Shown here in pieces: positions 8,046-18,740 of a stretch of DNA of 64,000 nt. The translations under genes were made by a program, and so were the position numbers. How positions within the stretch are numbered: the stretch's first letter is position 1; every line of letters starts with the position of its first letter. The notes under the pieces are model-generated. The model did no database searches and had not been told where the DNA came from. It saw only the letters and a program-made list of their open reading frames with translations. The stretch spans positions 2,480,001-2,544,000 of the forward strand of contig JAFCIZ010000006.1 of NCBI GenBank assembly GCA_017871115.1, written 5' to 3'. The DNA comes from Cunninghamella blakesleeana. Lineage: Eukaryota > Mucoromycota > Mucoromycetes > Mucorales > Cunninghamellaceae.

Positions 8046-9026
8046 ATGATGGTACCTGGATTGAAGTTAAAAGATTATATTGACAAACCGGATCGTTTCT
8101 ATGGCGACGTGATGGTGGAGAACCCTTTGATGTGGTTACGCAATGTAGATAGCTGGATTAATGTAATTGGATTAGAAGAAGGTGACATTATGAAAGTGGT
8201 ACCCACATTTCTAAAATCAAAAGCAGCTGTGTGGTGGGACATGAGCTGTGAAGTTATCAAAGATTGGACTACGTTCAAGTTGGAATTTGAAAAATTCTTT
8301 ATAAGTGGTAACTTGAATGATGCGTGGTGGAAGGAATTGGAAAATACCGAACAAGGCACTATGACAATCAATGAATTACAATTGGTGTTAGAAGAATTGT
8401 TTTATAGGTTAAAAATAAAAGATGATTCCACCAAAAAGAGGTATCTGTTGAGGGCATTAAATAAAAATATAGCCTATTTAACGGAACGACAGAGACCTGA
8501 AACTTATGTTGACACGTTGACATGTGCAAAAGAAGAAGAACTACTTCAATTTAAGTATGGTGGTACCAATATAATTGATCAAACCATTCCCAAAAATAAT
8601 GTCAGGACACCCCCTCTTTATTTGATATCCAATAGAGGTAAAAATGAAGATAATCATCAATTGGGAAGTACAAGTATTATTAGTTCGTTAGACACACTTA
8701 ATGATCAATTTCAAAAACTTCGTGTACACCTTGTAAATAATGCTGAAGATCCGCGCGCTGCCAATATCCAATATAATGGTTATAATAATTATAATACGCA
8801 TAATAATCCACAATACAATGCCAGAACCTACGCACCAAACAATAACTATAAACATAAGTACAACGGCCAATCTATGAATACGTTTCATAATCATTATGGT
8901 GATAAACAAATGCATAATCGTCAGTTCAACTGTCATAACTGTGGTGAAATAGGGCATTTTGCCAGAAATTGTAATAAGAATATGAACCAAAACCAAGAAA
9001 ACCAGGGAAAAGGTCAAGGACAATAG
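8046..9026 (+). CDS. gag: Gag of Ty3/Gypsy element 2
   Basis: This 326-residue structural protein starts at the first of two adjacent ATGs. Residues about 15-180 follow the retrotransposon gag pattern, with PDRFYGDVMVENPLMWLRNV, VPTFLKSKAAVWWDM and FKLEFEKFFISGNLNDAWW. A CCHC zinc knuckle, CHNCGEIGHFARNC (CX2CX4HX4C), lies near the C-terminus and would bind element RNA. An Asn/Tyr-rich linker precedes it and an Asn/Gln/Gly/Lys tail ends it. Pol overlaps in the -1 frame at the gag end. Confidence 0.9.
   Translation: MMVPGLKLKDYIDKPDRFYGDVMVENPLMWLRNVDSWINVIGLEEGDIMKVVPTFLKSKAAVWWDMSCEVIKDWTTFKLEFEKFFISGNLNDAWWKELENTEQGTMTINELQLVLEELFYRLKIKDDSTKKRYLLRALNKNIAYLTERQRPETYVDTLTCAKEEELLQFKYGGTNIIDQTIPKNNVRTPPLYLISNRGKNEDNHQLGSTSIISSLDTLNDQFQKLRVHLVNNAEDPRAANIQYNGYNNYNTHNNPQYNARTYAPNNNYKHKYNGQSMNTFHNHYGDKQMHNRQFNCHNCGEIGHFARNCNKNMNQNQENQGKGQGQ
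9005..9011 (+). promoter_or_regulatory. -1 frameshift heptamer G GGA AAA (gag-pol, element 2)
   Basis: In the gag frame the codons GGA AAA are preceded by G, giving XXXYYYZ = GGGAAAA, five codons before the gag stop. Pol is in the -1 frame and open across the site. GGGAAAC-type heptamers are known in retroviruses. Use here is inferred. Confidence 0.55.
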
Positions 9027-11734
9027 GAAATGGGAACCCTGTTGTCCGTGGTGAGTATAACTATCCCAATTATAATGATCAAAATATAAATAATAATCCA
9101 CAATTGAATAATTACAATTATTCTATAAACAGAGAAAAGGAAGAAAATAAAATTAATAATCAAAATATTGGAATAAATAATATTAATGATATTAACAATA
9201 GTAACAGTAATGTTACACCTAATTCTAATATTACAAATGAAGAAGAATTGAATACTTACATAGGTGATATTAATAAAGATGCAAGAAACGTTCATATCGT
9301 ACAAGGTGTTAAGGTGTGGAACAACGCTCCTTTAAAGAAAAGACGTATGATTATAGATGCTGGAGAAGGAACGGTTAATACCAAGGATAAAAATAAAAAA
9401 AAACGTGGCCCTGCTAGAAAGTTATCTGTTGATGTAGACGTTATAGATATATGGTCGGTGCTGAAACAGCAAAAAGGTGATGTAAGTGTTGCCCAATTAC
9501 TAAAAACTAATAAAAAATTAGCCAAGGACGTGGTAGATGGTATTAGATTTTTGCATGGTCGTAAAAATAAAAATGATACAACTACAATTCAAGTGAACCA
9601 CGTTAGTAATGTCCAAGAGGAAGAAGAATCTTCAGAAAATGAATCCTTTTACATGAGTGATGCTGAATTTTCTGAAGTAGAATCTGAAGTTAATAGTACG
9701 TTAGAATCATTCGATGATGCGGAAGACGAATATTACAAAGCTGAAATTTCTTATGACACTAAAGAGTTACAAAATTCAAAACCATTTGTTGTTCCTGTTG
9801 AAATAAAAGGTGTTATGATTGATGCTGTAATAGACACTGGTGCTGCCATATCAGTAATAAGTAGTAACCTAGCAAGTAAAATGAAACTATATGTTAATGA
9901 AGGTATTGAATTATCTATTGAAAACATGAATGAAACTATGACACTACCTGGTGGTATATGCGAATCCGTTCCTGTTCGTGTTGGTGGATTATTAAGATCT
10001 GAAAATATGTTGATGCAGAAGAGAACTGATGATCTTCTTATACTTGGTATGCCATGGTTAAAACGTTATGAAGTAATTCCAAACCCTGCGAAATTATCGA
10101 TACAAGTTCCAATAAAAAAGAATGGCAAAGTTAATATGGTAATTCAAGGTAATGAGGTAAGTGAAGAATATAATGGTAATAGTGTATATCATCTAACAGT
10201 AAATAATGCAAAAGTGGTGAAGAATGATAATATTGGCCATAAATTATATTGGGGTGAAAATATAAATAAACAGACAATAAAAGAACCAAAAGAATTTCAA
10301 GACAAAATAGATGGAGGTATAAAAAACTTGTTACAATTATATGAAGCAAAAATATTCGTGGAAAATGCTGGTCCAGGATTAGTATATGGTTTCAAACATA
10401 ATATCAAAACAACAGTTGATAAACCTATCACAAGTAAACCGTATCGTATGACTTGGGAACAAGATCGTATTCTAAAAGAAACACTGCAAGATATGTTGGA
10501 GAAGAATATAATAAGACCATCGGATGGCGAATGGAGTGCACCCGTCATTTTTGTAAATAAAAAAACTGGTGATTTAAGGTTATGTCAAGATTTTAGGAAA
10601 CTGAATCAAATCACTATTAAAGATTCCTATCCATTACCGCATATAGAAGATATTATTGACTCTATTGGTGATGCTAAGGTGTTTTCCACATTAGATGCTG
10701 CTAGTGGATTTTGGCAAGTTCCTATGGCTGAAGATTCCATTAAAAAGACTGGTTTTACGACTAAATATGGTACATATGAGTTTCTAGTAATGCCGTTTGG
10801 TTTAACTAACGCACCTTCCACTTTCCAACGTGTTATGACTACTATATTGAATGATTTAATTGGTGTTTGTGTGTACGTTTTTATTGATGATATTCTTATT
10901 TATTCTAAAAACATGGAAGAACATATCCTACACTTAACTGCTGTATTCGAACTATGTATAAAATACAATTTAAGGTTGAAGTTGTCCAAGTGTGTATTTG
11001 GTCAAACTGAAGTGAGTTACTTGGGTCACCTAATTACGCAAGAAGGGTTAAAACCTAACGACTATAATGTTAATAAGATAATGAATTTAAAGAATCCAAA
11101 AAATAAAGATGAAGTTAGGTCATTGCTTGGTATGACAGGCTACTATAGAAGGTTTGTTCAAGATTATGCTAAACTCGTGTTGCCATTATCCAATTTGATA
11201 AAGAAAAACGTAAACTTTGAATGGAGTAATGATCAAGAATTAGTATTTAAAAGAATTAAAAATATACTTACAAGTTCACCGGTATTGTCTTTTCCTGATA
11301 AAGATCAAACACAAATACTGGCGACTGATGCAAGTAGTAAAGGATTAGGTGCTGTGTTGTCGCAATCTGCTGACGGAACAAAAAAGGGTGAATCTGTTAT
11401 TTCCTATGCATCAAGAACGTTAAAAGCAGTTGAACAAAATTATTCTACTACACATTTGGAGGCTTTGGCAATAGTGTGGGCAGTTAACCATTACCGTCAT
11501 TACCTGATAGGAAGAAGTTTTGTTCTATATACTGATCACGCTGCTCTTACTTATATTTTTAACAATCCTAAACCAGGTGCCAAACTTGCTAGATGGGCTG
11601 CTGCCCTAATGGAATATGATTATATTGTTAAGTATAGACCTGGAGCTAAAAATCCTGCTGATGCTCTATCGAGACTGTTGGATGATGCAGATTCTCTAGC
11701 CGTTTGTGTGGGTGAAGAAAAAGAATCGTTATAA
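9011..11734 (+). CDS. pol: Pol of element 2: protease, reverse transcriptase, RNase H
   Basis: This frame has no ATG until 9104 and is open back through the gag end, so -1 frameshifting is the likely route. After an Asn-rich linker and a basic region comes a retropepsin-like protease with VIDTGAAISVIS (about 9829-9864). RT has LRLCQDFRKLNQ, FSTLDAASGFWQVPM, MPFGLTNAPSTFQ and catalytic YVFIDDILIYS (about 10875-10907). RNase H follows with ATDASSKGLGAVLSQ, THLEALAIVWAV and LYTDHAALTYIF, supplying the D/E/D residues, and ends at NPADALSRL. All catalytic motifs look intact. It stops at TAA directly before a long A tract, and integrase is downstream in the same frame. Confidence 0.92.
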   Translation, partial: RSRTIGNGNPVVRGEYNYPNYNDQNINNNPQLNNYNYSINREKEENKINNQNIGINNINDINNSNSNVTPNSNITNEEELNTYIGDINKDARNVHIVQGVKVWNNAPLKKRRMIIDAGEGTVNTKDKNKKKRGPARKLSVDVDVIDIWSVLKQQKGDVSVAQLLKTNKKLAKDVVDGIRFLHGRKNKNDTTTIQVNHVSNVQEEEESSENESFYMSDAEFSEVESEVNSTLESFDDAEDEYYKAEISYDTKELQNSKPFVVPVEIKGVMIDAVIDTGAAISVISSNLASKMKLYVNEGIELSIENMNETMTLPGGICESVPVRVGGLLRSENMLMQKRTDDLLILGMPWLKRYEVIPNPAKLSIQVPIKKNGKVNMVIQGNEVSEEYNGNSVYHLTVNNAKVVKNDNIGHKLYWGENINKQTIKEPKEFQDKIDGGIKNLLQLYEAKIFVENAGPGLVYGFKHNIKTTVDKPITSKPYRMTWEQDRILKETLQDMLEKNIIRPSDGEWSAPVIFVNKKTGDLRLCQDFRKLNQITIKDSYPLPHIEDIIDSIGDAKVFSTLDAASGFWQVPMAEDSIKKTGFTTKYGTYEFLVMPFGLTNAPSTFQRVMTTILNDLIGVCVYVFIDDILIYSKNMEEHILHLTAVFELCIKYNLRLKLSKCVFGQTEVSYLGHLITQEGLKPNDYNVNKIMNLKNPKNKDEVRSLLGMTGYYRRFVQDYAKLVLPLSNLIKKNVNFEWSNDQELVFKRIKNILTSSPVLSFPDKDQTQILATDASSKGLGAVLSQSADGTKKGESVISYASRTLKAVEQNYSTTHLEALAIVWAVNHYRHYLIGRSFVLYTDHAALTYIFNNPKPGAKLARWAAALMEYDYIVKYRPGAKNPADALSRLLDDADSLAVCVGEEKESL

Positions 11735-11751
11735 AAAAAAAAAAAAGAAAA

Positions 11752-11793
<42 letters not shown>
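11733..11793 (+). repeat. Long A tract directly after the RNase H stop codon
   Basis: The TAA stop of pol leads straight into about 60 nt that is A except for one G and one C. The next 430 nt (to 12220) is T/A-rich spacer containing stops in the pol frame. Confidence 0.85.
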
Positions 11794-11794
<1 letters not shown>

Positions 11795-12220
11795 GTTTCA
11801 AGTGGTGGGAAAAAAAAAAATCATTTAGTCTACTTTTCTATATTTTTTAAACTCCTTTACCTTTTTGGATATTTATTTTCCTTTTTATCATTTTTAAGTT
11901 TATTTTACATATTTTATATTTTTATTTTATTTCCTTTTTACTTCTTTTATTGAACTCTTATTATTTTTTACAATTATACCTTGTTTTTATTATCTATACA
12001 TTATTTTACTAATGTTACCATTTATTAATATTACTCTGACCGAATACAACCAATCAAGAAACAACGTTATTAAATTCACCTTTATGCACAACTTCACATA
12101 GATTATCAAAAATAAAGTAGAAGAGTGAAAGGAACCGAGACATAATAGTAATCAAGCAACAACTATATTAACACGGAAACAGTCAGATCCTTTGGTAGAC
12201 CGGCAACAAGTGTTGGAAAG
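11794..12220 (+). other. Spacer between RNase H and integrase, no gene seen
   Basis: This T-rich DNA becomes more balanced after about 12040. In the integrase frame the last stop is near 12152 and the frame is open from there, although the first ATG is at 12221. A spliced intron or an internal initiation could link the parts; I cannot choose between them. Confidence 0.5.
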
Positions 12221-13572
12221 ATGGAAATCGCCAGATATATAGCAATATCAAATTACCTAGCTAATGGAGCTTATCCTCTAAATTGTAACGATAAAAGAGA
12301 AAAGCGTAAAATAAGGGATATGTCTAAAAGATACGTTAGTGTAACTGGAAGACTATTTGTCAAATCTAAAGATAACCATCCATTGCAGGAAGTATTACAT
12401 GAAGCCAACGCTGAAGATATTATAAAAAAGGTACATAACGAAGGACACTTTGGTATAACAAATACATGGCGAAAGTTGAGGTTGGGATTCGACGGATACC
12501 AACTATATGAAAAAGTAAAATTCATAGTAAAGACGTGTAGAATTTGTCAGTTGAGGGATAGAAGAAGGCACATTCGTCAAGAACCTTCTCGCCCCATTGA
12601 AACGCCTTTGCATCCTTTTTATATGGTAGGTGTTGACGCTGTGGGTCCAGTAGTAGAATCAAATTTGGGTAATAAATATATACTAGTGGGAATAGACTAT
12701 TTAACCCGTTGGCCAGTTGCTGCTGCCGTACCTGATATCAATGAATCTAGTACCTGCGATTTTCTCTTCGAATGTATAGTTAAAGATTTTGGTGTACCTA
12801 ATTATATTCTAACGGACAGAGGTTCGAATTTTACATCAACGTATATCGATCAGTTTTTAAAAAGGATCGGTTGCCGTCATATTACAACAACTGCTCACCG
12901 TCCGCAAACAAATGGATTAGTTGAACGAATGAATCAAACTATTGTGAATGTACTAGCTAAATTAATTAACGATAGTAATGATACAAAAATATGGGACACA
13001 AAGTTATCAGATGCTGTTCTAGCTATCAGAACAATGCCAAACGACACTACCAATCTTACTCCTTCAATGTTGTTGTACGGATACAATATGCGTACTCCTG
13101 CCGTATGGAAGTCACCTCGTGAAGATTTCGTAGAAGGTAATTATCAAGACAGAGTCGACGAAAGAGTGAAGGAAATAGAAGGTATAATGAAAGACTTGAA
13201 AGTGGAAGCTAAACGGGTCTCAGATGCAAAAAAGAAGAAAATGGCAATACGTTATGATCAGCAAGTCGTGAAGAAACAATTTAAAGTACAGGACAAAGTA
13301 CTCCTGATAGATAAATATAAGGATGATAAGTTCGGAAACAGGTGGATAGGTCCATTTATAGTAGTCAAATGTTATGGTAATGGTGTTTATAAATTAGTTG
13401 GTCCGGGTGGAAAAAGAATAGAAAAAGGAATCCATGGTGATAATCTTAAGCTGTATTATGAAAATAAGAAAATTATGATACCTCAAGTACGTACCGCTGG
13501 CGACAAACTAGAAGAATATATTGAACATCAAAGTTTGCGTGATGAAGAAGACTATCTTAAGTTACTGGAACA

Positions 13573-13576
<4 letters not shown>
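12221..13576 (+). CDS. int: Integrase of Ty3/Gypsy element 2
   Basis: This 451-residue protein would insert element cDNA into the genome. An N-terminal HHCC zinc-binding region is visible: VHNEGHFGITN supplies the His pair and KTCRICQLRD the Cys pair. The catalytic core has all three acidic residues in VGVDAVGPV, LTDRGSNFTS and NGLVERMNQ. The C-terminal part has a GPY/F-type module (KVLLIDKYKDDKFGNRWIGP, GNGVYKL) and no recognisable chromodomain. The ATG at 12221 may not be the native start because the frame is open upstream to about 12155. It is in the same frame as RNase H. Confidence 0.9.
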
Positions 13577-13611
<35 letters not shown>

Positions 13612-13617
13612 TTTTTT
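13575..13617 (+). repeat. A tract then T tract after the integrase stop
   Basis: The integrase TAA runs into about 33 A followed by 10 T. This is the second ORF of element 2 whose stop codon opens a long A tract. Confidence 0.85.
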
Positions 13618-13650
13618 GTCTGATTTATTAAACTATATAGTTTAATTTAA

Positions 13651-13661
13651 GTGGGGGGAAC
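13651..13661 (+). promoter_or_regulatory. Polypurine tract of element 2
   Basis: GTGGGGGGAAC lies immediately before the 3' LTR, where plus-strand cDNA priming is expected. Confidence 0.75.
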
Positions 13662-14241
13662 TGAGAGGGCGCCAGTGCGTCTTTGAAGTCGCTCCGTCTT
13701 GAACTTTTCTTTTTTATTTAAATTATTTTATATTTTTATATATTATTTTTGTTAATTTATTTATTTTACTATTTCTATTACATGTTATATTATTTTTATT
13801 TATTATTTTATTATTATTTTATTATTTTTATTATTATCTTTTTATTTATTTTTTATTTTATTTTTAAACTTTATTATATTTTAAATCCCGATAGAAATAT
13901 GCAACCATAAAATCAGAATTTCATTATAATAATAAAACTATACTTTTCTTTAGCGTATTAGTCACTCGATTTGGTTTTTTAGTTTTAGTTTTTTATTTCT
14001 TTTAGTTGAAGTATTTTTTTGAAGATTGAATTATTTTTTGTTTTTCTTATTTTATTTTAGTTAGTTATTTCGTGTTAATTATTTTTAACTTTTATTGTTC
14101 ATTTTTTTTGTTTTATTTATTTTTTTTATTTTATTCTGATATTGTTTAATTCGAATTCCCCTATCGAATTAAACACTAGCAAACTCTGATACATACAACT
14201 CTTGAACCTAGCCACTTCAAGTTGAAGCACCATCCGTATCA
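13662..14241 (+). repeat. 3' LTR of element 2
   Basis: 580 bp, same length and by eye the same sequence as 7036-7615. It is followed by the TTGG target-site copy at 14242-14245. Confidence 0.92.
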
Positions 14242-14245
14242 TTGG

Positions 14246-14778
14246 TTTGTCGATAATAATAGTATTCATAAAAAAAAAAAAAAAAAGAAAAAGAAAAAGG
14301 AAACAAAAAACAATAATTAAAAACCAGCATCGGAATTCAAAAGGAATAACCTTTCGTAAACGGACTTTGAAAACCAACTTTATTTATTTTCAAATCCTTT
14401 TCCTTTTTCTTTACTTTTCCTTTTTCTTTACTTTTCCTTTTTGTATAACTTATTATTTTTTTTAAACCTTTCCTTAATTTTATTAAATCCTTTCGCTTTT
14501 ATGATTTTTATAGAATAGTATTATAAATGTTAATAATAATCAAAGTAGTACTAGATCCTCTAAAAAATATAAATACGACGATTGTTTTTAATAAAATAAA
14601 GGACAACTCTTTTTGATATAAGATTCATATTAATTACTTTTGTTATTTTATCAGAAGAATAGTTATAACAAATAGTATTGTCTGAGTGACGCGTTTATTA
14701 AAAGAATACGGATATTCATAGAATAATTATAAAAAATAACTTCTACTAGAATTATAATAGATAACCAAAACAACAGGT
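14246..14778. other. Intergenic, no gene seen
   Basis: A-rich then T-rich low-complexity DNA with repeated CTTTTCCTTTTT units near 14395-14445. Before element 2 inserted, this was the upstream flank of the tRNA-Thr gene. Confidence 0.6.
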
Positions 14779-15260
14779 TGAGACGATGCTGAGACGTCTT
14801 TGAAACCAGATCGTCTTGTTTCCGGCCATTAACTCTTCTTTTTCATATTCAATTTTATTTATATTTATTTATTTTCAATTGTTATTATTTTATTTATTAT
14901 ATTTATATATTTTTTTATAGAATTTTATTTTTATTTTTATATTTTTCTTTATTTCGAATTCTACCTAGATTTGGATTATTTTTAATTATTTTTAAATGCC
15001 GACAATGATTATATACACCAGGTCAAACTGAATTAGAAATAAAATCATCTTTACCTCTCTTTCGTGTATTGATCACAAGTAGATTTTTTATTTTTATTTT
15101 AGTTATTTTTGTTTTTGTTTTTTTTAGTTTAGAGAATATTTTCGTTGGATAGTTTCCGTTTTTGATAATTATTTTATTTGATTTTGATTTTTTTTTATTT
15201 TATTTTATTTTTACAAGTACTTGAACCTAGCCATTTCAAGTCGAAGCACCGCACGTGACA
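14779..15260 (+). repeat. Solo LTR related to element 2
   Basis: About 482 bp, TGAGACGATGCTGAGACGTC to GCACCGCACGTGACA. The beginning (GAGACGTCTTTGAAACC against GTGCGTCTTTGAAGTCG) and the end (CTTGAACCTAGCCATTTCAA) match the element 2 LTR with clear divergence. No internal element sequence or convincing target duplication is present, so this is most likely a recombined solo LTR from a sister subfamily. Confidence 0.75.
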
Positions 15261-15973
15261 TGGTACTCGTTTTCAAAAAAATTATAAAAACATGTTAGAT
15301 ATTTTTTTTTGCGGTTTATAGTATTTATAGCCTTTAAAAATACTCTTTTGAATGGTTGATAAAAAATTAATTAATAAATAGACTTAATTATGTCATTTGA
15401 ATTAAACATATATCTATAATTTTTAATAATAATTATAATAATAGTAAATTAATGACAGTAATGGTTATAGCAATTGAAGAAAAGTAAATATGATTTATTT
15501 AAGTATCAATAAATATATTGATATATAAATTAATTAGAAGATCATATCCATTAAAAATAGTATATAATAAATAAATTCTATTACTATGAGCTTTTGGAAA
15601 CATTTTTTTTTTCTTTTTCTTTTTCTTTTAGTTACTATAATTGCTATTCATTTATTATTAATTTAAGCAAGAAATATAATGATAGTAAGATAATCAGATA
15701 AAGCTATAAAGAATTTAGCATAATTTAATAGCTTTTTATTTTCAACCACCGAGTCTCAAGCTGGGCTGAGCGAAAAAATTTGTAATTTTTCCCTCTCAAT
15801 TTTTTTTCGCTCCTCTTCTCTTTTTCTTTTCTCTTCTTTTTCATCATTTTTTCATCTTTAAATTTAAAGAAATAAAATAAAAGGTAAGACATTATATATA
15901 CTTATTATTCTCCCTCCCTCCCTCCCTCCCTCCCTTTCTCTTTTTTTTTTTTTTTTTTTTATTTATGTAATAT

Positions 15974-16020
<47 letters not shown>

Positions 16021-16063
16021 CTTGGTATCCTCATTATTTTTTCTTTTGAAAATAAATAAATAG
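15261..16063. other. Intergenic region upstream of coronin
   Basis: AT-rich DNA with pyrimidine-rich stretches near 15760-15840, a (TCCC)n microsatellite at about 15910-15935 running into poly(T), and an (AT)n run at about 15979-16013 just before the coronin start. I see no gene in it. Confidence 0.6.
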
Positions 16064-16763
16064 ATGTCACGTTTTGGATTTGTTCGTCCTTCAAAATATC
16101 GTCACGTATACGGTACACCTGCCAAAAGAGATGGGTGTTATGATAATTTACGCGTTAGTGCTAATGCTTGGGATACAAATATGGTAGAAGTCAATCCTGT
16201 AAGTTGAAAAATAAAGAAACGAAAATATATATAATAAATAAATATATTCAAACTTTGTTTTAACTATTTTTTTTATACATTACCATTTATTCTTCAATAT
16301 ATATAGCTCTTCTTATCTGTAAACTGGCAATCTTCTGGTGGTGGTGCCTTTGCTGTTATTCCTCTATCTACCGTCGGTAAAGTACAATATACATTCTATT
16401 TAGTATATATTTAATGTTTCATATTTATATATAAAGAATAAAAAAGGCAAGACAATTAATAAAAAAAATATTGTACCTTTTTTTGTTTTATTTTATTTTT
16501 AAATAGGCAAACTACCTGATAACTACCCTCTTTACCGTGGCCATACTGGTCCTGTTTTAGATACTTCTTTCAATCCTTTTAATGATTATATCATTGCTTC
16601 TGGTTCTGAAGATAGTAGCATTATGATTTGGAATATCCCTGAAGAATACCCTGAAGATCTTGAACAAGTTGATCCTGTTTCTAAACTTTCTGGTCACCAG
16701 AGGTAAAAAAAAACTCATTGCTAATTATGTATATATATATAAAGACAATAAATAAATAAATAG

Positions 16764-16799
<36 letters not shown>

Positions 16800-18340
16800 C
16801 ATGGTGTTACATTAAATAGTTTCTAATTATTAATATTTCTTAATTTTTTTTTTAATATTTTAAAATTAAATTATATAGAAAAGTAGGACAAGTAGTGTTC
16901 CATCCAACTGCAGATAATGTTTTAGCATCAGCCAGTACCGATTTAACTATTAAATTATGGGATATTGAAAAAGGACAAGAAAAACAGGAAATCACTGGTC
17001 ACACTGAAATTATTCAATCTGTAGCATGGAATTATAATGGATCATTAATTGCTACAACATGTCGTGATAAACGATTACGTATTTTTGATGTACGTAGTAA
17101 TAAAGTGGTTCAAGAAGGAAGTGGTCATCAAGGTATTAAAGGTTCTCGTGTTGTATGGCTCGGTGATTCTGATCGTTTAGCTACTACTGGTTTTTCAAGA
17201 ATGAGTGATCGTCAACTTAACCTTTGGGATACTTCTAATTTAGAAAAGCCTATTAAATCAGAATTCTTGGATACCTCTTCTGGTGTTATTATGCCTTTTT
17301 ATGATATTGATACCAAAATGTTATACTTGGCTGGTAAAGGGTAAACACTGTTTTTTATTTATTTTTAAATCATATAATAATAATAATAATAATAATAATA
17401 TTTCATATGTTTTTATATTTGCTAATTTACCCATTTTTTTTATTATATATATAAATATAGTGATGGTATGATCCGTTATTATGAATATGAAAATGATGAA
17501 TTATATCTTTTATCTGAATTTAAATCTGGTGAACCTCAACGAGGTATGAACTTTATACCTAAACGTGCCGTTAATGTTAGTGAATGTGAAGTTGCAAGAG
17601 CTTATAAGGTTACCACAAATTTGGTTGAACCCATTTCTTTTACTGTTCCTAGAAAGGTAAAAATAGATAAATAAAAAAAGAATATATATAAACGAAGGTA
17701 CTGATCATATTTTTTTTATTTTTATTTAACAACAGTCTGATGCCTTCCAATCTGATATTTTCCCTCCTGCCCTTAGTGATGAACCTTCATTAACTGCTGA
17801 TGAATGGTTCGAAGGTAAAAATGCTAACCCTAAAACAATTGATCTTGAAGCTGGATTTACTGTAAAGGCTAAGAAGGAATTCACTCCTACTGCTCAAGTT
17901 GAAGAAGAAAAAGAAAATAAACCTACTGATCCAAAGAACGAAAAAGATGTAAAGTGACGATATGTATACGAATATTATGGAATGAATTGGTTATTATTAT
18001 TATTATTGAGTGAACTAATATATATATATATATATATTTGATATTTTTTCATTTATAGTATCAATCTGCTTATCATGAATTACGTAAGGAAAATGATGAT
18101 TTGAAGAATTCATTATCACAACGTGATATTAAGGTTCGTGTGTTGGAAACTGAGTTAGAAAAACTTAAAACAAAGGTAGCTGAATTAGAATTGGCAGCAA
18201 AGAATGCCCCAAAGGAAGAAGTTAAAGAAGTTAAAGAAGAAGAAAAAGAAGCTAAAGAAGAAGAAAAGGAAGTTAAAGAAGAAGAAAAAGAAGTTAAAGA
18301 AGAAGAAAAAGTAGAATCAAAGCAAGAAAATAATGAATAA
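16064..18340 (+). CDS. Coronin, actin-binding WD40 protein
   Basis: Coronins bind F-actin and the Arp2/3 complex at endocytic actin patches. The spliced product is 517 aa from seven exons: 16064-16198, 16307-16376, 16507-16702, 16879-17340, 17461-17656, 17736-17948 and 18059-18340. It starts MSRFGFVRPSKYRHVYGTP, the typical coronin N-terminal signature. WD repeats follow (YRGHTGPVLDTSFNPFNDY, SASTDLTIKLWDIEKG, TTCRDKRLRIFDVRS), then the conserved C-terminal extension (YYEYENDELYLLSEFKSGEP). The last exon encodes a leucine heptad coiled coil for oligomerisation. It is preceded by an unusual Lys/Glu repeat (KEEEKEVKEEEKEVK) of near-identical units. All intron phases close exactly. Confidence 0.95.
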
Positions 18341-18740
18341 TAATTAAATATGTGTATGATATAGTATATATTAAATGAAAAGGAAGAAAAAAGAAAAAAA
18401 AAAATCGTTTTTTTATCTACGTTTGTATATTTTTATTTATTTCTCTATTGAGTATTTTTTTTTTTTGCTGTTGTTCATTATTTTTTAATTATTATTTTAC
18501 ATTTTTTTGCTTCTATTTATTCTGATTATAATATATATTTTACACTGAAATAAAATATGATTATAAACTTTTCTCTTATCTACACTATTAAAATCCATAC
18601 AATGATGTTTAAATTTATTATTATACAGAGAGCCAAATTAAAAAGTTTAGTAATCTATTTTTTTTTATGAAATAAAATATGGTAATAGCGATAATTAATA
18701 TTTAAAATAAATTTCAATTTATATTAATGTTTATTTAATT
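18341..18740. other. 3' intergenic between coronin and the CHIP gene
   Basis: Convergent gene ends. T/A-rich DNA, no coding signal. Confidence 0.6.

Larger units (their letters stand above)
7036..14241 (+). mobile_element. Ty3/Gypsy LTR retrotransposon, element 2 (near-complete, recent)
   Basis: Two 580-bp LTRs that appear identical flank gag, protease-RT-RNase H and integrase, the order expected for Ty3/Gypsy. A 4-bp duplication TTGG lies at 7032-7035 and 14242-14245. A primer-binding-type site follows the 5' LTR, and a purine tract GTGGGGGGAA directly precedes the 3' LTR. The identical LTRs indicate recent integration. The insertion point is 6-9 nt upstream of the mature 5' end of tRNA-Thr. 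One feature may limit activity: integrase is separated from RNase H by a stop codon and a spacer with a long A tract. Confidence 0.92.
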
